NCBI RefSeq assembly: GCF_016907295.1
Contig: NZ_JAFBBR010000001.1
Location: 992,001-1,056,000, forward strand
DNA from: Microbacterium dextranolyticum
Lineage (GTDB): Bacteria > Actinomycetota > Actinomycetes > Actinomycetales > Microbacteriaceae
Reading direction: 5' to 3'
Length of the DNA: 64,000 nt
Below, in pieces: positions 39,681 to 50,888 of this stretch (its first letter is position 1; the number at the start of each line of letters is the position of its first letter). The translations under genes and the position numbers were made by a program. Below the pieces are notes generated by a model that saw only the letters and a list, made by a program, of their open reading frames with translations, did not search any database and had not been told where the DNA came from.

Positions 39681-40451
39681 ATGAGCGAGTCACCGCACAC
39701 CCCCGCCCTCCATCTCTCCGGTCTCGTCAAGCGATTCGGCGAGAAGACCGCCGTCGCCGGGATCGATCTGGTCGTCCCGTCCGGCTCTTTCTACGGGCTC
39801 GTCGGGCCCAACGGCGCCGGCAAGACGACCACCCTGTCGATGGCCACCGGCCTGTTGCGGCCCGATGCGGGCACCGCGCGGGTGCACGGTATCGACGTCT
39901 GGGCCGACCCGGCCGGCGCGAAGGCGATCATCGGCAATCTCGCGGACGGCGTGCGACTGTTCGACCGCCTGACTGGTGAACAGCTCATCACCTACACCGC
40001 GATGATGTTCTCGCTGCCGCGCACCGAGATCGCTCCGCGCGTGCACGACCTGCTCGAGCTGATGGACCTGACGGCGGCCGCGGGCACGATCGTCGCCGAC
40101 TACTCCGCCGGCATGACGAAGAAGGTCGCCCTCGCGTGCGCCCTCGTCCATGCGCCACGGCTGCTGGTCCTCGACGAGCCGTTCGAATCGGTCGACCCGG
40201 TGTCGGCGGCCAACATCGAAGACGTGCTGCGCTCGTACACCTCGTCGGGAGGCTCGGTCATCGTCTCGAGCCATTCGATGGATCTCGTCCAGCGCATGTG
40301 CGACCATGTCGCCGTCATCGCCGGCGGGCGGGTGCTCGCCGCCGGGACGGTGAATGAGGTGCGGGCGGGGGAGTCGTTGCAGGACCGCTTCGTCTCGCTC
40401 GTCGGCGGGCGTCACACCTCGGAGGGGCCGCAGTGGTTGCGACAGTCCTGA
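39681..40451 (+). CDS. ABC-2 type exporter ATPase
   Basis: A 256-residue ATPase with Walker A GPNGAGKTTT near residue 43 and Walker B LLVLDEPFESVDP near 158. The signature is YSAGMTKKVAL, a variant of LSGGQ in which the second Gly is Met. The H-loop lies in VIVSSHSMDLV. The partner permease starts 18 bp before its stop. Substrate unknown; such pairs export drugs, lipids or peptides, or confer tolerance. Confidence 0.85.
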   Translation: MSESPHTPALHLSGLVKRFGEKTAVAGIDLVVPSGSFYGLVGPNGAGKTTTLSMATGLLRPDAGTARVHGIDVWADPAGAKAIIGNLADGVRLFDRLTGEQLITYTAMMFSLPRTEIAPRVHDLLELMDLTAAAGTIVADYSAGMTKKVALACALVHAPRLLVLDEPFESVDPVSAANIEDVLRSYTSSGGSVIVSSHSMDLVQRMCDHVAVIAGGRVLAAGTVNEVRAGESLQDRFVSLVGGRHTSEGPQWLRQS

Positions 40452-42016
40452 GGCTGCGCTATCGGGTGCTCGGCAACACGCTCGCGCGGCGACCGTGGCA
40501 GCTGGTCGGATTCTGCTTCGGCTTCCTCTGGGCGCTGTCGATCCTGGCGATGGTGACGGCCGCGCTGATCGCGGTCGGGGTCTCCGGCGACCTCTCGGTC
40601 TCGCGGACCGTGATCACCCTCGCGGGAGCGGCGCTCGTGCTCGGCTGGGTGGTGGGTCCCCTCGTCGTGGCGGGCATCGACACGACGGTGGATGCCACGA
40701 AGCTGGCACCCTTCCCGTTGACGACCCGCCAGGTGATGACGATCCTGGCGGCGACGGGGGCGACCGGCATCCCGGGGATCGTGACCTCGATCGCGGCGCT
40801 GGTGAGCGTCGCGGTTTGGGTGGCCTGGCCCACGGCGGCGATCGCCGCCGTGCCGTCCGCCGTGATCGGGGTAGCCACCTGCGTGCTGGCGACCCGTTTC
40901 GCGGCGGCGCTGGCCGTCGGCCTCGGCAGCGGGCGGCGCGGACGCGAGGTCATCGGGACCCTCGTCCTCGTGCTCGTCATCTTCGCGGGGCCCATCACCA
41001 CCGGCATCCTCGCGACGCTCTCCGGGGCGGGGTCCATCGGTGGGCAGCTCGGCCAGGCGGCGGCGGTGCTCGGATGGACGCCTCTCGGGGCGACGTGGTC
41101 GCTGCCGGGCGAGATCGCCGCAGGCGCGTGGGGCATCGCTGCGATCAAGCTGCTGATCGCGCTGGTGACCCCGGTCGCCCTGTGGTTCGGCTGGCGCTGG
41201 TCGCTCGAGCAGTCACTGGTGTCTCCGCCGCGGCAGGCCTCCCGCACGGTCAAGCCGGGCGCGCTGGGACTGTTCGGGGTCATGCCCACCGGCGGCGTCG
41301 GGGCGACGTGGGCGCGATCGCTGACCGGCTGGCTGCGCGACCCGCGGTATCTCCGACAGCTGATCATCGCCCCGCTGTTCCCCGTGCTGTTCGCATTCAC
41401 GAGCGGCACCGAGGGGGTCATGTTCGCCGCCTCGCCCGTGCTCGTCGCCTTCGTCCTGTGCGTCTCGGGCTACACCGACGTGTCCTACGACGGCACCGCG
41501 TTCGCCTCGGTCCTCTCCAGCGGCATCCGCGGGAGGGCCGACCGCTGGGGTCGGATGCTCGGCGCGGCATCCATCGGTGTGCCGCTCATGCTGATGACCG
41601 CGATCGTCACCGCGGTCATCGGAGGACATCTGGATGCCCTTCCGGCGGTCCTCGGGGCCTCCTTCGGTCTGCTGCTGGGTGGCTACGGCGTGAACGCCGT
41701 GTCGTCTGCCCTCATCGTCACGCCCGTCGCCGCGCCGGGGGACAACCCGTTCAAGAGCGTCCCCGGGCAGACGTTCGTCAGCGGGCTTCTCGTCTTCGTC
41801 GTCCTCGCCGCGTGCGGCGTCGTCGCGCTGCCCGCGGTGATCGTCGCCGGCATCTCGGTCATCAGCGGCAATGCGGCACTCGGCTGGGTCGCTCTCGCGG
41901 TCGGTCTCGGCGTCGGCGCGGGCGTCGCGGCGGGCGGCGTCGCCCTCGGCGGACGCACCCTCGAGCGCACCGGCCCGGATCTGCTGCTGCAGATCAAGGC
42001 CTTCCCCACGACGTGA
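40433..42016 (+). CDS. ABC exporter membrane subunit
   Basis: A 527-residue protein with about twelve hydrophobic segments, arranged as two halves separated by a hydrophilic stretch around residues 265-300. Start at GTG 40433 with GGAGG 8 nt upstream, inside the ATPase gene, so it is translated with that partner. No substrate signature was recognised. Confidence 0.78.
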   Translation: MVATVLRLRYRVLGNTLARRPWQLVGFCFGFLWALSILAMVTAALIAVGVSGDLSVSRTVITLAGAALVLGWVVGPLVVAGIDTTVDATKLAPFPLTTRQVMTILAATGATGIPGIVTSIAALVSVAVWVAWPTAAIAAVPSAVIGVATCVLATRFAAALAVGLGSGRRGREVIGTLVLVLVIFAGPITTGILATLSGAGSIGGQLGQAAAVLGWTPLGATWSLPGEIAAGAWGIAAIKLLIALVTPVALWFGWRWSLEQSLVSPPRQASRTVKPGALGLFGVMPTGGVGATWARSLTGWLRDPRYLRQLIIAPLFPVLFAFTSGTEGVMFAASPVLVAFVLCVSGYTDVSYDGTAFASVLSSGIRGRADRWGRMLGAASIGVPLMLMTAIVTAVIGGHLDALPAVLGASFGLLLGGYGVNAVSSALIVTPVAAPGDNPFKSVPGQTFVSGLLVFVVLAACGVVALPAVIVAGISVISGNAALGWVALAVGLGVGAGVAAGGVALGGRTLERTGPDLLLQIKAFPTT

Positions 42017-42054
42017 GCGCAGATTCCGCCCCGTCGCGCAGCCACCGCGTGGAT

Positions 42055-42084
42055 TTGCCGCGAAGGGGCAACCCGCGCTATCGT
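42055..42084 (+). promoter_or_regulatory. Promoter of the arg leader peptide and arg operon
   Basis: TTGCCG (42055-42060), an 18-nt spacer and TATCGT (42079-42084). The -10 box ends 6 nt before the leader ATG, so the leader itself would be leaderless. Confidence 0.55.
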
Positions 42085-42090
42085 CACGGC

Positions 42091-42171
42091 ATGCTCTCGG
42101 CCCTGCACACCGCCTCTGCGGCGTTCCGTGCGCGCCGTCGCCCCGCCCGTCTGGGCGACCGCCGACTGTAG
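42091..42171 (+). CDS. Arg-rich leader peptide candidate upstream of argC
   Basis: A 26-codon frame with 7 arginines, including RARRR at residues 13-17 and RR at 24-25, ending 112 nt before argC. It has its own promoter with the leaderless spacing seen at other genes here, and third-position GC of about 81 percent. High density of codons for the pathway's end product is the mark of attenuator peptides. Against it: arginine codons are common in chance frames at this GC, and no attenuator of this kind is known to me in actinobacteria. Confidence 0.5.
   Translation: MLSALHTASAAFRARRRPARLGDRRL
42137..42159 (+). promoter_or_regulatory. Leader hairpin within the Arg codon run
   Basis: GTCGCCC and GGGCGAC pair around a 9-nt loop. 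The 5' arm spans the Arg codons at 42136-42141, so a ribosome waiting for Arg-tRNA would block it. Confidence 0.4.
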
Positions 42172-42232
42172 GCGACCTCGCGTGCTCCCCGTGGTCCGGG
42201 TCGAGCCGTGGGAGTCGCCGTCGCCGGTCCCG

Positions 42233-42256
42233 GCCGCCTGCTTCGTGCGGGGCGGC
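42233..42256 (+). promoter_or_regulatory. GC-rich hairpin before argC, possible attenuator
   Basis: GCCGCC and GGCGGC pair around a 12-nt loop, followed by TTCCCTCCC, 27 nt before argC. There is no long T-run, so it is only a candidate terminator. Confidence 0.33.
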
Positions 42257-42283
42257 TTCCCTCCCAGACAATAAGGTTGAACA

Positions 42284-43333
42284 ATGACCTACTCGGTCGC
42301 CGTCTCCGGCGCCTCCGGCTACGCCGGGGGCGAGATCCTGCGCCTGCTCGCCGCGCACCCCGACATCGAGATCCGCACCGTCACGGCGCACTCGAATGCC
42401 GGGCAGCCCCTCATCGACCACCAGCCGCATCTGCGGTCGCTGGCCCACCTCACCCTCGAGGACACGACGCCCGAGATCCTCGCCGGGCACGACATCGTGT
42501 TCCTCGCGCTGCCGCACGGGCAGTCGGCGCAGTACACGGATGCCCTCGCCGACGTGCCGCTCGTCATCGACGCCGGCGCCGATCACCGGTTGACCTCGGC
42601 GGATGCCTGGGCGCAGTTCTACGGGGGGGCGTTCAGTGAGCCGTGGTCGTACGGCGTTCCCGAACTGCCGCTCGCGGGGGGCGCGACGCAGCGGTCGGCG
42701 CTCGCCGGCGCGACGCGCATCGCCGCGCCGGGATGCAACGCCTCGACCGTGGCACTGAGCCTCGCACCCGGTGTCGCCGCAGGAGTGATCGACGCATCCG
42801 ACATCGTCACCGTCCTCGCGGTCGGCCCGTCGGGCGCCGGCAAGAGCCTGAAGACGAACCTGCTGGCATCCGAGATCCTCGGCTCCGCGAACCCGTATGC
42901 CGTCGGCGGCACGCACCGGCACATCCCCGAGATCCGGCAGTCGCTCGTCGCAGCCGGGGCGGCGGGCGAGGTGAAGATCTCGTTCACGCCCGTCCTCGTG
43001 CCGATGGCGCGGGGCATCCTCGCGACCTCGACGGCGCCCCTCGCCCCGGGCGTCACCGATGCGCAGATCCGGGATGCCTGGCAGGCGGCCTACGGCGACG
43101 AGACCTTCGTACAGCTGCTTCCCGAAGGACAGTTCCCGCGGACGGCCGACGTCCTCGGGGCGAACACGGCTCTCCTCGGGCTCGCGATCGACCGTGCGGC
43201 GAACCGCGTCGTCGTGGTCGCGGCCGTCGACAACCTCGTCAAGGGCACCGCGGGTGCCGCCATCCAGTCGATGAATATCGCCCTCGGCCTTCCCGAGGCC
43301 ACGGGCCTGACCGTGAACGGAGTGGCACCGTGA
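42284..43333 (+). CDS. argC: N-acetyl-gamma-glutamyl-phosphate reductase
   Basis: NADPH-dependent third step of arginine synthesis. The Rossmann motif [15 protein letters not shown] is at residues 7-21 and the catalytic cysteine is Cys151 in APGCNAST. 349 residues. SD AAGG lies before the ATG. First structural gene of the overlapping arg unit; its stop overlaps the argJ GTG. Confidence 0.97.
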   Translation: MTYSVAVSGASGYAGGEILRLLAAHPDIEIRTVTAHSNAGQPLIDHQPHLRSLAHLTLEDTTPEILAGHDIVFLALPHGQSAQYTDALADVPLVIDAGADHRLTSADAWAQFYGGAFSEPWSYGVPELPLAGGATQRSALAGATRIAAPGCNASTVALSLAPGVAAGVIDASDIVTVLAVGPSGAGKSLKTNLLASEILGSANPYAVGGTHRHIPEIRQSLVAAGAAGEVKISFTPVLVPMARGILATSTAPLAPGVTDAQIRDAWQAAYGDETFVQLLPEGQFPRTADVLGANTALLGLAIDRAANRVVVVAAVDNLVKGTAGAAIQSMNIALGLPEATGLTVNGVAP

Positions 43334-44487
43334 GCGTCACCGCACCCGAAGGATTCCTCGCCGACGGCGTGGCGGTGGGCCTGAAGTCCACCGGCAAGCC
43401 CGACGTGGCCGTCGTCGTCAACCAGGGGCCTCTCAAGGTCGGCGCCGCCGTCTTCACGAGCAACCGCGCGAAGGCGAACCCGATCCTCTGGTCGACGCAG
43501 GTCATCCAGGACGGCGTCGTCGAGGCGATCGTGCTGAACTCGGGTGGGGCGAACTGCTTCACCGGCAGCTTCGGCTTCCAGACCACGCACCAGACGGCGG
43601 AGAAAGCGGCGGAGCTGCTCGGCGTGAGCCCGGGCGATGTGCTCGTCTGCTCGACGGGGCTCATCGGCACCGGCGACGAGACCTTCCGTGCGAAGGTGCT
43701 CGAGGGCACCGAGCAGGCGATCGCCGGGGCGACGTCCGACGGCGGCGAGGACGCGGCCCGGGCCATCATGACGACCGACACGGTGCCGAAGACGAGCACG
43801 TTCCGCGGCGACGGCTGGGTGATCGGCGCCATGGCGAAGGGCGCGGGCATGCTCGCGCCGGGCCTCGCCACGATGCTCGTCGTCATCACGACCGATGCCG
43901 TGCTCACGGCGGAGGAGGCCGACGCGCACCTGCGTGCCGCCACCCGCGTGAGCTTCGACCGGCTGGATTCCGATGGGTGCATGTCCACGAACGACCAGGT
44001 CACCCTCATGGTCAGCGGGGCGAGCGGCGTGACCCCCGAGCCCGAGGCGTTCGCCGCGGCGCTCGCCGACGTCTGCCTCGACCTCGCCGGTCAGTTGCAG
44101 GCGGATGCCGAAGGCGCGAGCCACGACATCTCGATCCGCGTCGTCGGTGCCGCCAGTGAGGACGACGCCGTCGAGGTCGGCCGCTCCGTGGCCCGCAACA
44201 ACCTCTTCAAGGCCGCGATCTTCGGCAACGACCCGAACTGGGGCCGGGTGCTCGCCGCGATCGGGACCACCGAGGCATCCTTCGACCCGTACGCGGTCGA
44301 CGTGAGCTTCAACGGCGTGCGGCTGTGCAGCGCGGGAGCCCCCGACCGTCCGCGCGAAGAGGTCGACCTCACGCCGCGGGCCACCGACGTGCTCATCGAC
44401 CTCAAAGCGGGTGCGGCTGCGGCGACGATCCTGACCAACGACCTGACGCACGATTACGTGCACGAGAACAGCGCGTACAGCTCATGA
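43330..44487 (+). CDS. argJ: Bifunctional ornithine acetyltransferase/N-acetylglutamate synthase
   Basis: Recycles the acetyl group from N-acetylornithine to glutamate. The self-cleavage site lies before Thr181 in GLATMLV, giving the alpha and beta chains and the Thr nucleophile. KGAGMLAPG precedes it. The C-terminus [16 protein letters not shown] is family-typical. 385 residues. Whether it also performs the first step from acetyl-CoA cannot be judged from sequence. Confidence 0.97.
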   Translation: MSVTAPEGFLADGVAVGLKSTGKPDVAVVVNQGPLKVGAAVFTSNRAKANPILWSTQVIQDGVVEAIVLNSGGANCFTGSFGFQTTHQTAEKAAELLGVSPGDVLVCSTGLIGTGDETFRAKVLEGTEQAIAGATSDGGEDAARAIMTTDTVPKTSTFRGDGWVIGAMAKGAGMLAPGLATMLVVITTDAVLTAEEADAHLRAATRVSFDRLDSDGCMSTNDQVTLMVSGASGVTPEPEAFAAALADVCLDLAGQLQADAEGASHDISIRVVGAASEDDAVEVGRSVARNNLFKAAIFGNDPNWGRVLAAIGTTEASFDPYAVDVSFNGVRLCSAGAPDRPREEVDLTPRATDVLIDLKAGAAAATILTNDLTHDYVHENSAYSS

Positions 44488-45392
44488 CCGGCACCGACAA
44501 CGTCCAGCACACGACGCCCGAGGAGGCTGCCGAGAAGGCCGCCGTCCTCATCGAGTCGCTGCCGTGGCTGCAGCGCTTCCGCGACCAGATCGTCGTCGTG
44601 AAGTACGGCGGCAACGCGATGGTCTCCGAAGAGCTGCAGGACGCCTTCGCCGAGGACATCGCCTACCTCCGCTTCGTGGGGGTCAAGCCCGTCGTCGTCC
44701 ACGGCGGCGGACCGCAGATCTCGCAGATGCTCGACCGCCTCGCGATCCCGAGCGAGTTCAAGGGCGGCTACCGGGTCACCTCCACCGAGGCGATCAGCGT
44801 CGTGCGGATGGTGCTCACCGGACAGGTGAACCCGCAGCTGGTCGCGCGCATCAACGCTTTCGGGTCGCTCGCGGTCGGCGTCTCGGGCGAGGACGCGGGT
44901 CTGTTCCGCGGGCGCCGTCGCGGTGTCGTCATCGACGGCACCGAGCACGACCTCGGTGCCGTGGGCGATGTCGTCGGGGTGGACCCGCAGCCGGTGCTCG
45001 ACCAGCTCGCGGCCGGGCGCATCCCCGTCGTCTCCTCGATCGCCCCCGACGGCGATCGCCCGGGTCGCTCGCTGAACGTCAACGCGGATGCCGCGGCATC
45101 CGCCCTCGCCGTCGCGCTCGGCGCCTCGAAGCTCGTCGTCCTCACCGACGTGCCGGGGCTCTACGCCGACTGGCCCCATCGCGACTCGCTCGTCTCGCAT
45201 CTGACGGCCGACGAGCTGCGCGCGATGCTGCCGCGCCTGGAATCGGGGATGATCCCCAAGATGCAGGCATGCCTCGACGCGGTCGACCAGGGCGTCGACA
45301 CCGCGGCGATCATCGACGGACGCCAGCCCCACTCGGTGCTGGTGGAGATCTTCACGGAACACGGAATCGGAACAGAGGTGGTGGCGAAGTGA
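44484..45392 (+). CDS. argB: Acetylglutamate kinase
   Basis: Phosphorylates N-acetylglutamate, the usual arginine feedback point. VVKYGGNAM near residue 36 is the nucleotide loop and [13 protein letters not shown] near 72 the acetylglutamate loop. The N-terminal helix (residues about 10-25) is of the kind used by arginine-sensitive hexameric enzymes, so feedback inhibition is likely but inferred. 302 residues. ATGA overlap with argJ. Confidence 0.97.
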   Translation: MTGTDNVQHTTPEEAAEKAAVLIESLPWLQRFRDQIVVVKYGGNAMVSEELQDAFAEDIAYLRFVGVKPVVVHGGGPQISQMLDRLAIPSEFKGGYRVTSTEAISVVRMVLTGQVNPQLVARINAFGSLAVGVSGEDAGLFRGRRRGVVIDGTEHDLGAVGDVVGVDPQPVLDQLAAGRIPVVSSIAPDGDRPGRSLNVNADAAASALAVALGASKLVVLTDVPGLYADWPHRDSLVSHLTADELRAMLPRLESGMIPKMQACLDAVDQGVDTAAIIDGRQPHSVLVEIFTEHGIGTEVVAK

Positions 45393-46654
45393 CCGCGCCA
45401 GAAGAACAGCAGACCGGCACGACGATCTGGCAGGACGACGCAGCACGCGACCTGGTGCGCAACTCCGCGGACCGTATGGCCCTGTTCGTCCGCGGCGAGG
45501 GATCGTCGCTGTGGGATGCCGACGGGCGCCGCTACCTCGACTTCCTCGGCGGCATCGCCGTCACCTCCCTCGGACACGCGCACCCCGTCTTCGTCGACGC
45601 CGTCGCGCGTCAGGCGGCGACGCTGTCGCACGTGTCGAACTTCTTCGCGACGCCGCCGCAGCTGGCCCTCGCCGCCACGCTGAAGCGTCTCGCCGGCACC
45701 GGAGACGCGGGCCGCGTCTACTTCGGCAACTCCGGCGCAGAGGCCAACGAGGCCGCCTTCAAGCTCGCGCGTCTGCACGGCGCAGCACGCGACGGCGGCG
45801 CCGGCAAGCCTCGCATCCTCGCTCTCGAGAACGCGTTCCACGGGCGCACGATGGGTACGCTCGCCCTCACCGGCAAGCCGTACATGCAGGCCCCGTTCCT
45901 GCCGATGGTGCCGGGCGTCGAGTTCATCGACTCGACCGTCGAGGCGCTCGAAGCAGCGATCGACGACCGCGTCGCCGCGTTGTTCGTCGAGCCCATCAAG
46001 GGCGAGGCGGGCGTCGTGGACCTTCCCGAGGGCTTCCTCGTCGCCGCGCGCGAGCTGACCCGCCGCCACGGTGCGCTGCTGATCATCGACGAGATCCAGA
46101 CCGGCGCGGGGCGCACGGGCGAGTGGTTCGCCTTCCAGCACGAGGGCATCGTCCCCGACGCCATCACCGTGGCCAAGGGAATCGGCGGCGGCTTCCCCAT
46201 CGGCGCGCTCATCACCTTCGGAGCCGCGAGCGAGCTCTTCTACCCGGGCACCCACGGCTCGACCTTCGGTGGCAACGCCCTCGCCACGGCCACCGCCGGC
46301 GCGGTGCTCGGCGAGATCGAGCAGGCCGGTCTGGTGGAGAACGCCCGCGTCCGCGGGGCGCAGCTGCGCACCGCGATCGAGGCGATCGACTCGCCGCTGG
46401 TCGCCGGATGCCGCGGTCGCGGCCTGCTGCTGGGCATCGCCCTGAGCTCCCCGGTCGCGGGCGCCGTCGTCGCCGCCGCGCAGCAGCACGGCCTGATCGT
46501 CAACGCGGCGAACGACGCGACGATCCGCATCGCCCCTGCCCTCACGATCGGCGACGTCGAGATCGACGAGTTCGCCGACCTGTTCACCCGCGCCCTGCAC
46601 ACCGTCCAGGACGCACTGCTGCTCGCCGAGACCCCCACGGAGGTTCCCGCATGA
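45389..46654 (+). CDS. argD: Acetylornithine aminotransferase
   Basis: PLP class III aminotransferase, 421 residues. Cofactor Lys263 is in [27 protein letters not shown] holds the PLP-ring Asp. [17 protein letters not shown] binds phosphate. GTG start overlaps the argB stop, and the stop overlaps argF, showing a single coupled unit. Confidence 0.96.
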   Translation: MTAPEEQQTGTTIWQDDAARDLVRNSADRMALFVRGEGSSLWDADGRRYLDFLGGIAVTSLGHAHPVFVDAVARQAATLSHVSNFFATPPQLALAATLKRLAGTGDAGRVYFGNSGAEANEAAFKLARLHGAARDGGAGKPRILALENAFHGRTMGTLALTGKPYMQAPFLPMVPGVEFIDSTVEALEAAIDDRVAALFVEPIKGEAGVVDLPEGFLVAARELTRRHGALLIIDEIQTGAGRTGEWFAFQHEGIVPDAITVAKGIGGGFPIGALITFGAASELFYPGTHGSTFGGNALATATAGAVLGEIEQAGLVENARVRGAQLRTAIEAIDSPLVAGCRGRGLLLGIALSSPVAGAVVAAAQQHGLIVNAANDATIRIAPALTIGDVEIDEFADLFTRALHTVQDALLLAETPTEVPA

Positions 46655-47574
46655 CCCGCCATCTGCTGCGCGACGACGACCTGACCCCCGCGGAGCAGGC
46701 CGAGATCATCGACCTCGCGATCGCCCTGAAGAAGGACCGCTGGAAGCTGAAGCCGCTCGAGGGGCCCCAGACGGTCGCGGTCATCTTCGACAAGAGCTCG
46801 ACCCGCACCCGAGTGTCGTTCGCTGTGGGTATCGCCGACCTCGGCGGATCGCCGCTCATCATCTCGACCGCCAACAGCCAGCTCGGCGGCAAGGAGACGC
46901 CGTCCGACACCGCGCGGGTGCTCGAGCGTCAGGTCGCCGCGATCGTGTGGCGCACGTACGCGCAGGCGGGCCTCGAGGAAATGGCGCGCGGCACGACGGT
47001 GCCCGTCGTCAACGCGCTCAGCGACGACTTCCACCCCTGCCAGCTGCTCGCCGACCTGCTGACGATCCGTGAGCACAAGGGCGAGTTGAAGGGCCTCACG
47101 CTGACCTTCTTCGGCGACGGCACCTCCAACATGGGCCACTCGTACGTGCTCGCCGGCGTCACCGCCGGGATGCATGTGCGGATCGCGTCGCCCGTCGCGT
47201 ACGCGCCGCGCGCCGACGTCGTCGCCGATGCGGAGCGGATCGCCGAGAGCACCGGCGGATCGGTGACCCTGTTCACCGATCCGGACGAGGCCGCCGTCGG
47301 CTCCGACGTCGTCGTCACCGACACGTGGGTGTCGATGGGCAAGGAGGAGGAGAAGGCGCAGCGGTTGAGCGACCTCGGCCGCTACAAGGTGACGACCGAG
47401 ACGATGGCGCTCGCGGCATCCGACGCGATCTTCATCCACTGCCTGCCGGCCGACCGCGGGTATGAGGTCGACGCGGACGTCATCGACGGACCGCAGAGCG
47501 TCGTGTGGGACGAGGCGGAGAACCGCCTGCACGCCCAGAAGGCCCTGCTGGTGTGGCTGCTGCGTCAGCAGTAG
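46651..47574 (+). CDS. argF: Ornithine carbamoyltransferase
   Basis: Makes citrulline from ornithine and carbamoyl phosphate. The carbamoyl-phosphate motif SSTRTRVSF is near residue 50, FHPCQLLADL near 128 and HCLPADRG near 266 with the catalytic Cys. 307 residues. Unlike many actinobacteria, no argR follows; the next gene encodes a membrane protein that starts inside argF. Confidence 0.97.
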   Translation: MTRHLLRDDDLTPAEQAEIIDLAIALKKDRWKLKPLEGPQTVAVIFDKSSTRTRVSFAVGIADLGGSPLIISTANSQLGGKETPSDTARVLERQVAAIVWRTYAQAGLEEMARGTTVPVVNALSDDFHPCQLLADLLTIREHKGELKGLTLTFFGDGTSNMGHSYVLAGVTAGMHVRIASPVAYAPRADVVADAERIAESTGGSVTLFTDPDEAAVGSDVVVTDTWVSMGKEEEKAQRLSDLGRYKVTTETMALAASDAIFIHCLPADRGYEVDADVIDGPQSVVWDEAENRLHAQKALLVWLLRQQ

Positions 47575-48641
47575 ACCGACCCCTCTTCAGCCCTGCACGA
47601 TTGCAGGGTATCGATCTCGCGCGCGGAATCGCCGTGATCGGCATGCTCGCCGCGCACCTGGTGTACCTCGCGGAGTGGGATTGGCGAGACCCCGGCACCT
47701 GGACCGACGTCGCCAATGGGCGCTCGTCGATCCTCTTCGCGACCCTCGCCGGGGTCTCGATCGCGCTCGTGACCGGGGGAGCGTCTCGCCCCGCGCCGGG
47801 GCGAGAGCTGGGCCGCGCGCGGCGCGCGCTCGCCCTGCGTGCGCTGCTGCTGTGGCTCATCGGCCTCGTGCTGATCGCGACGCAGGTGCCGGCTTTCATC
47901 ATCCTGCCCACGTACGCGGTGCTGTTCCTGCTCGCCCTCCCGCTCCTGCGCCTGCGGGCACGGACGCTGTGGATCGTCGCCGCCGGTCTCGCCGCCACGA
48001 TGCCCTGGATCGAGCCGCTGCTCGACGGCCTGCCCGTGTGGCGCGGAGAGCAGGGGGCGATGCTGATGCTCGTCGCGGGATGGCACTACCCGTTCCCCGT
48101 GTGGGCGGTGTTCGTCGTCGCAGGGCTCGCCGCGGGGCGCTCCGGGCTCGGGCGGCCCCGGACGGCGTGGACGCTGCTGGCGGCGGGTGCCGCGCTCGCG
48201 GCCCTAGCCTACGGAGCGGATGCCCTCCGCACGGCCCTGCACCCGGCAGGAGGGCGGTCGTATCTCGACGCGGCGCTCGCCGCCCGCCCCCACTCCGGAG
48301 GACTCCTCGAAGTGTTCGGCGGCGGAGGCCTCGCTCTGGCCGCGATCGGTCTCTGCCTGCTCCTCTGCCGGGTCCGGCCCGTCGGGGCGGTGCTGCTGCC
48401 GCTGCGCGCGGTCGGGTCGATGCCACTCACCGCGTACGTCGGCCAGATCATCGCGTGGGTTCTCGTCGCCGCTCTCGTTCTCGGAGACGTCCGTGATCTG
48501 CAGGGGATGCGCAACCTGCAGCCGTTCTGGCCCTTCGCCGGGGCGACGATCATGTTCTGCACAGCCTGGGGTCTGCGGTGGGGGAGAGGCCCTGTGGAAC
48601 GCCTGCTGGCATGGGTGACCCGATGGGTGCTGCCGCGCTGA
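47553..48641 (+). CDS. Heparan-alpha-glucosaminide N-acetyltransferase-like membrane protein
   Basis: A 362-residue multipass protein with about ten hydrophobic segments. The N-terminal GIDLARGIAVIGMLAAHLV is the hallmark of the HGSNAT/DUF1624-DUF418 group of predicted membrane acyltransferases, and MPLTAYVGQII near residue 290 recurs in that group. Start GTG 47553 (SD AAGG 8 nt upstream) overlaps argF by 22 bp; GTG 47505 is an alternative. Its place between argF and argH is odd; a role in arginine metabolism is not supported by its family. Confidence 0.75.
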   Translation: MAAASAVDRPLFSPARLQGIDLARGIAVIGMLAAHLVYLAEWDWRDPGTWTDVANGRSSILFATLAGVSIALVTGGASRPAPGRELGRARRALALRALLLWLIGLVLIATQVPAFIILPTYAVLFLLALPLLRLRARTLWIVAAGLAATMPWIEPLLDGLPVWRGEQGAMLMLVAGWHYPFPVWAVFVVAGLAAGRSGLGRPRTAWTLLAAGAALAALAYGADALRTALHPAGGRSYLDAALAARPHSGGLLEVFGGGGLALAAIGLCLLLCRVRPVGAVLLPLRAVGSMPLTAYVGQIIAWVLVAALVLGDVRDLQGMRNLQPFWPFAGATIMFCTAWGLRWGRGPVERLLAWVTRWVLPR

Positions 48642-48682
48642 ACGCGGCGGCCGCCTCGCCGCGCGGGGCGGCGAGGGCTGGG

Positions 48683-50125
<1,443 letters not shown>

Positions 50126-50139
50126 TCTCGCGAAAAGAT

Positions 50140-50183
50140 AAGTCAAAGACTTCTACCGACGGATATATCAGTGTTATACTGAT
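50140..50183 (+). promoter_or_regulatory. satD promoter with two palindromes
   Basis: AAGTC-AAA-GACTT (50140-50152) and ATCAGT-GTTAT-ACTGAT (50167-50183) are perfect inverted repeats in an AT-rich stretch. The second overlaps the -10 box TATACT (50175-50180), which ends 6 nt before the ATG at 50187. Confidence 0.55.
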
Positions 50184-50186
50184 GTG

Positions 50187-50840
50187 ATGACCGTCGCCGT
50201 GATCGCCGACATCGTCGGTTCGCGCGACCTGCCCGACCGGCGGGCGGCTCAGCGTGATCTCGAGGCCGCTCTCGATCGCGCGGACGACGTGATGCCGGCG
50301 TCGATCGGTCGCATCGACCCGCTGCGCGCCGTCGTCGGCGACGAACTGCAGGGCACGTTCGTCGATCTGCGCAGCGCGCTCGCCGCCACCCTGCTCCAAC
50401 GGCTGTCGCTCCCGAGCGGCATCGACCTGCGATTCGGTATCGGGATCGGCGACGTCGAGTCGATCCCCTCGACCGCGGGAGTGCTCTCGGAGGGGCCCGC
50501 GTGGTGGTCCGCGCGGGCCGCGATCGAGCACGTCGAGATGCTCGCCCGACGCGAGCTTCCGCATGCGCGCACCTGGGTGCAGGCGGCGACGGGCCCGTCC
50601 GAGGTGTCTGACCTCGTGCACATCGCCAACGCCGGGTCGCTGACGCGAGAGCGTCTCATGGGGCGATGGAGCGACCGCGTGCGAAGGCTCGTCTACGGTC
50701 GCCTCACCGGAGCCACGCAGGACGACCTGGCCACGCGTGAGGGCATCAGCCAGTCGGCGGTCTCGCAGAGCCTCGCCACGGCGGGTGCGGCGACGATCAT
50801 GGCGGCCTACAGTGAGCTGGTGACGGCGCCCGGCGGCTGA
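50187..50840 (+). CDS. SatD-family protein with C-terminal helix-turn-helix
   Basis: A 217-residue protein that starts MTVAVIADIVGSRDL, the SatD family opening. A cyclase-like N-terminal domain (residues 1-130) is followed by a C-terminal helix-turn-helix (about 170-205, LATREGISQSAVSQSLATAG). SatD proteins are poorly characterised; the helix-turn-helix suggests DNA binding and perhaps autoregulation at the palindromes in its promoter. It does not belong to the arg unit. Confidence 0.75.
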   Translation: MTVAVIADIVGSRDLPDRRAAQRDLEAALDRADDVMPASIGRIDPLRAVVGDELQGTFVDLRSALAATLLQRLSLPSGIDLRFGIGIGDVESIPSTAGVLSEGPAWWSARAAIEHVEMLARRELPHARTWVQAATGPSEVSDLVHIANAGSLTRERLMGRWSDRVRRLVYGRLTGATQDDLATREGISQSAVSQSLATAGAATIMAAYSELVTAPGG

Positions 50841-50888
50841 CGACCCGTCCGCGCGGCCACGACCACCTCGTGTGGCCGTGGCGCGACG

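Noticed and set aside
36686..39730. Very long reverse-strand open frame opposite pheT
   Set aside because: It mirrors the high-GC third positions of pheS and pheT; composition is Arg/Asp/Gly-rich without domains.
42017..42283. ARG box for ArgR before argC
   Set aside because: No AT-rich palindrome resembling an ARG box was found in this GC-rich stretch.
47505..47552. Earlier start of the membrane acyltransferase-like gene
   Set aside because: It would add a Pro/Gly/Ala-rich stretch within argF without an SD; GTG 47553 has AAGG at a better distance.
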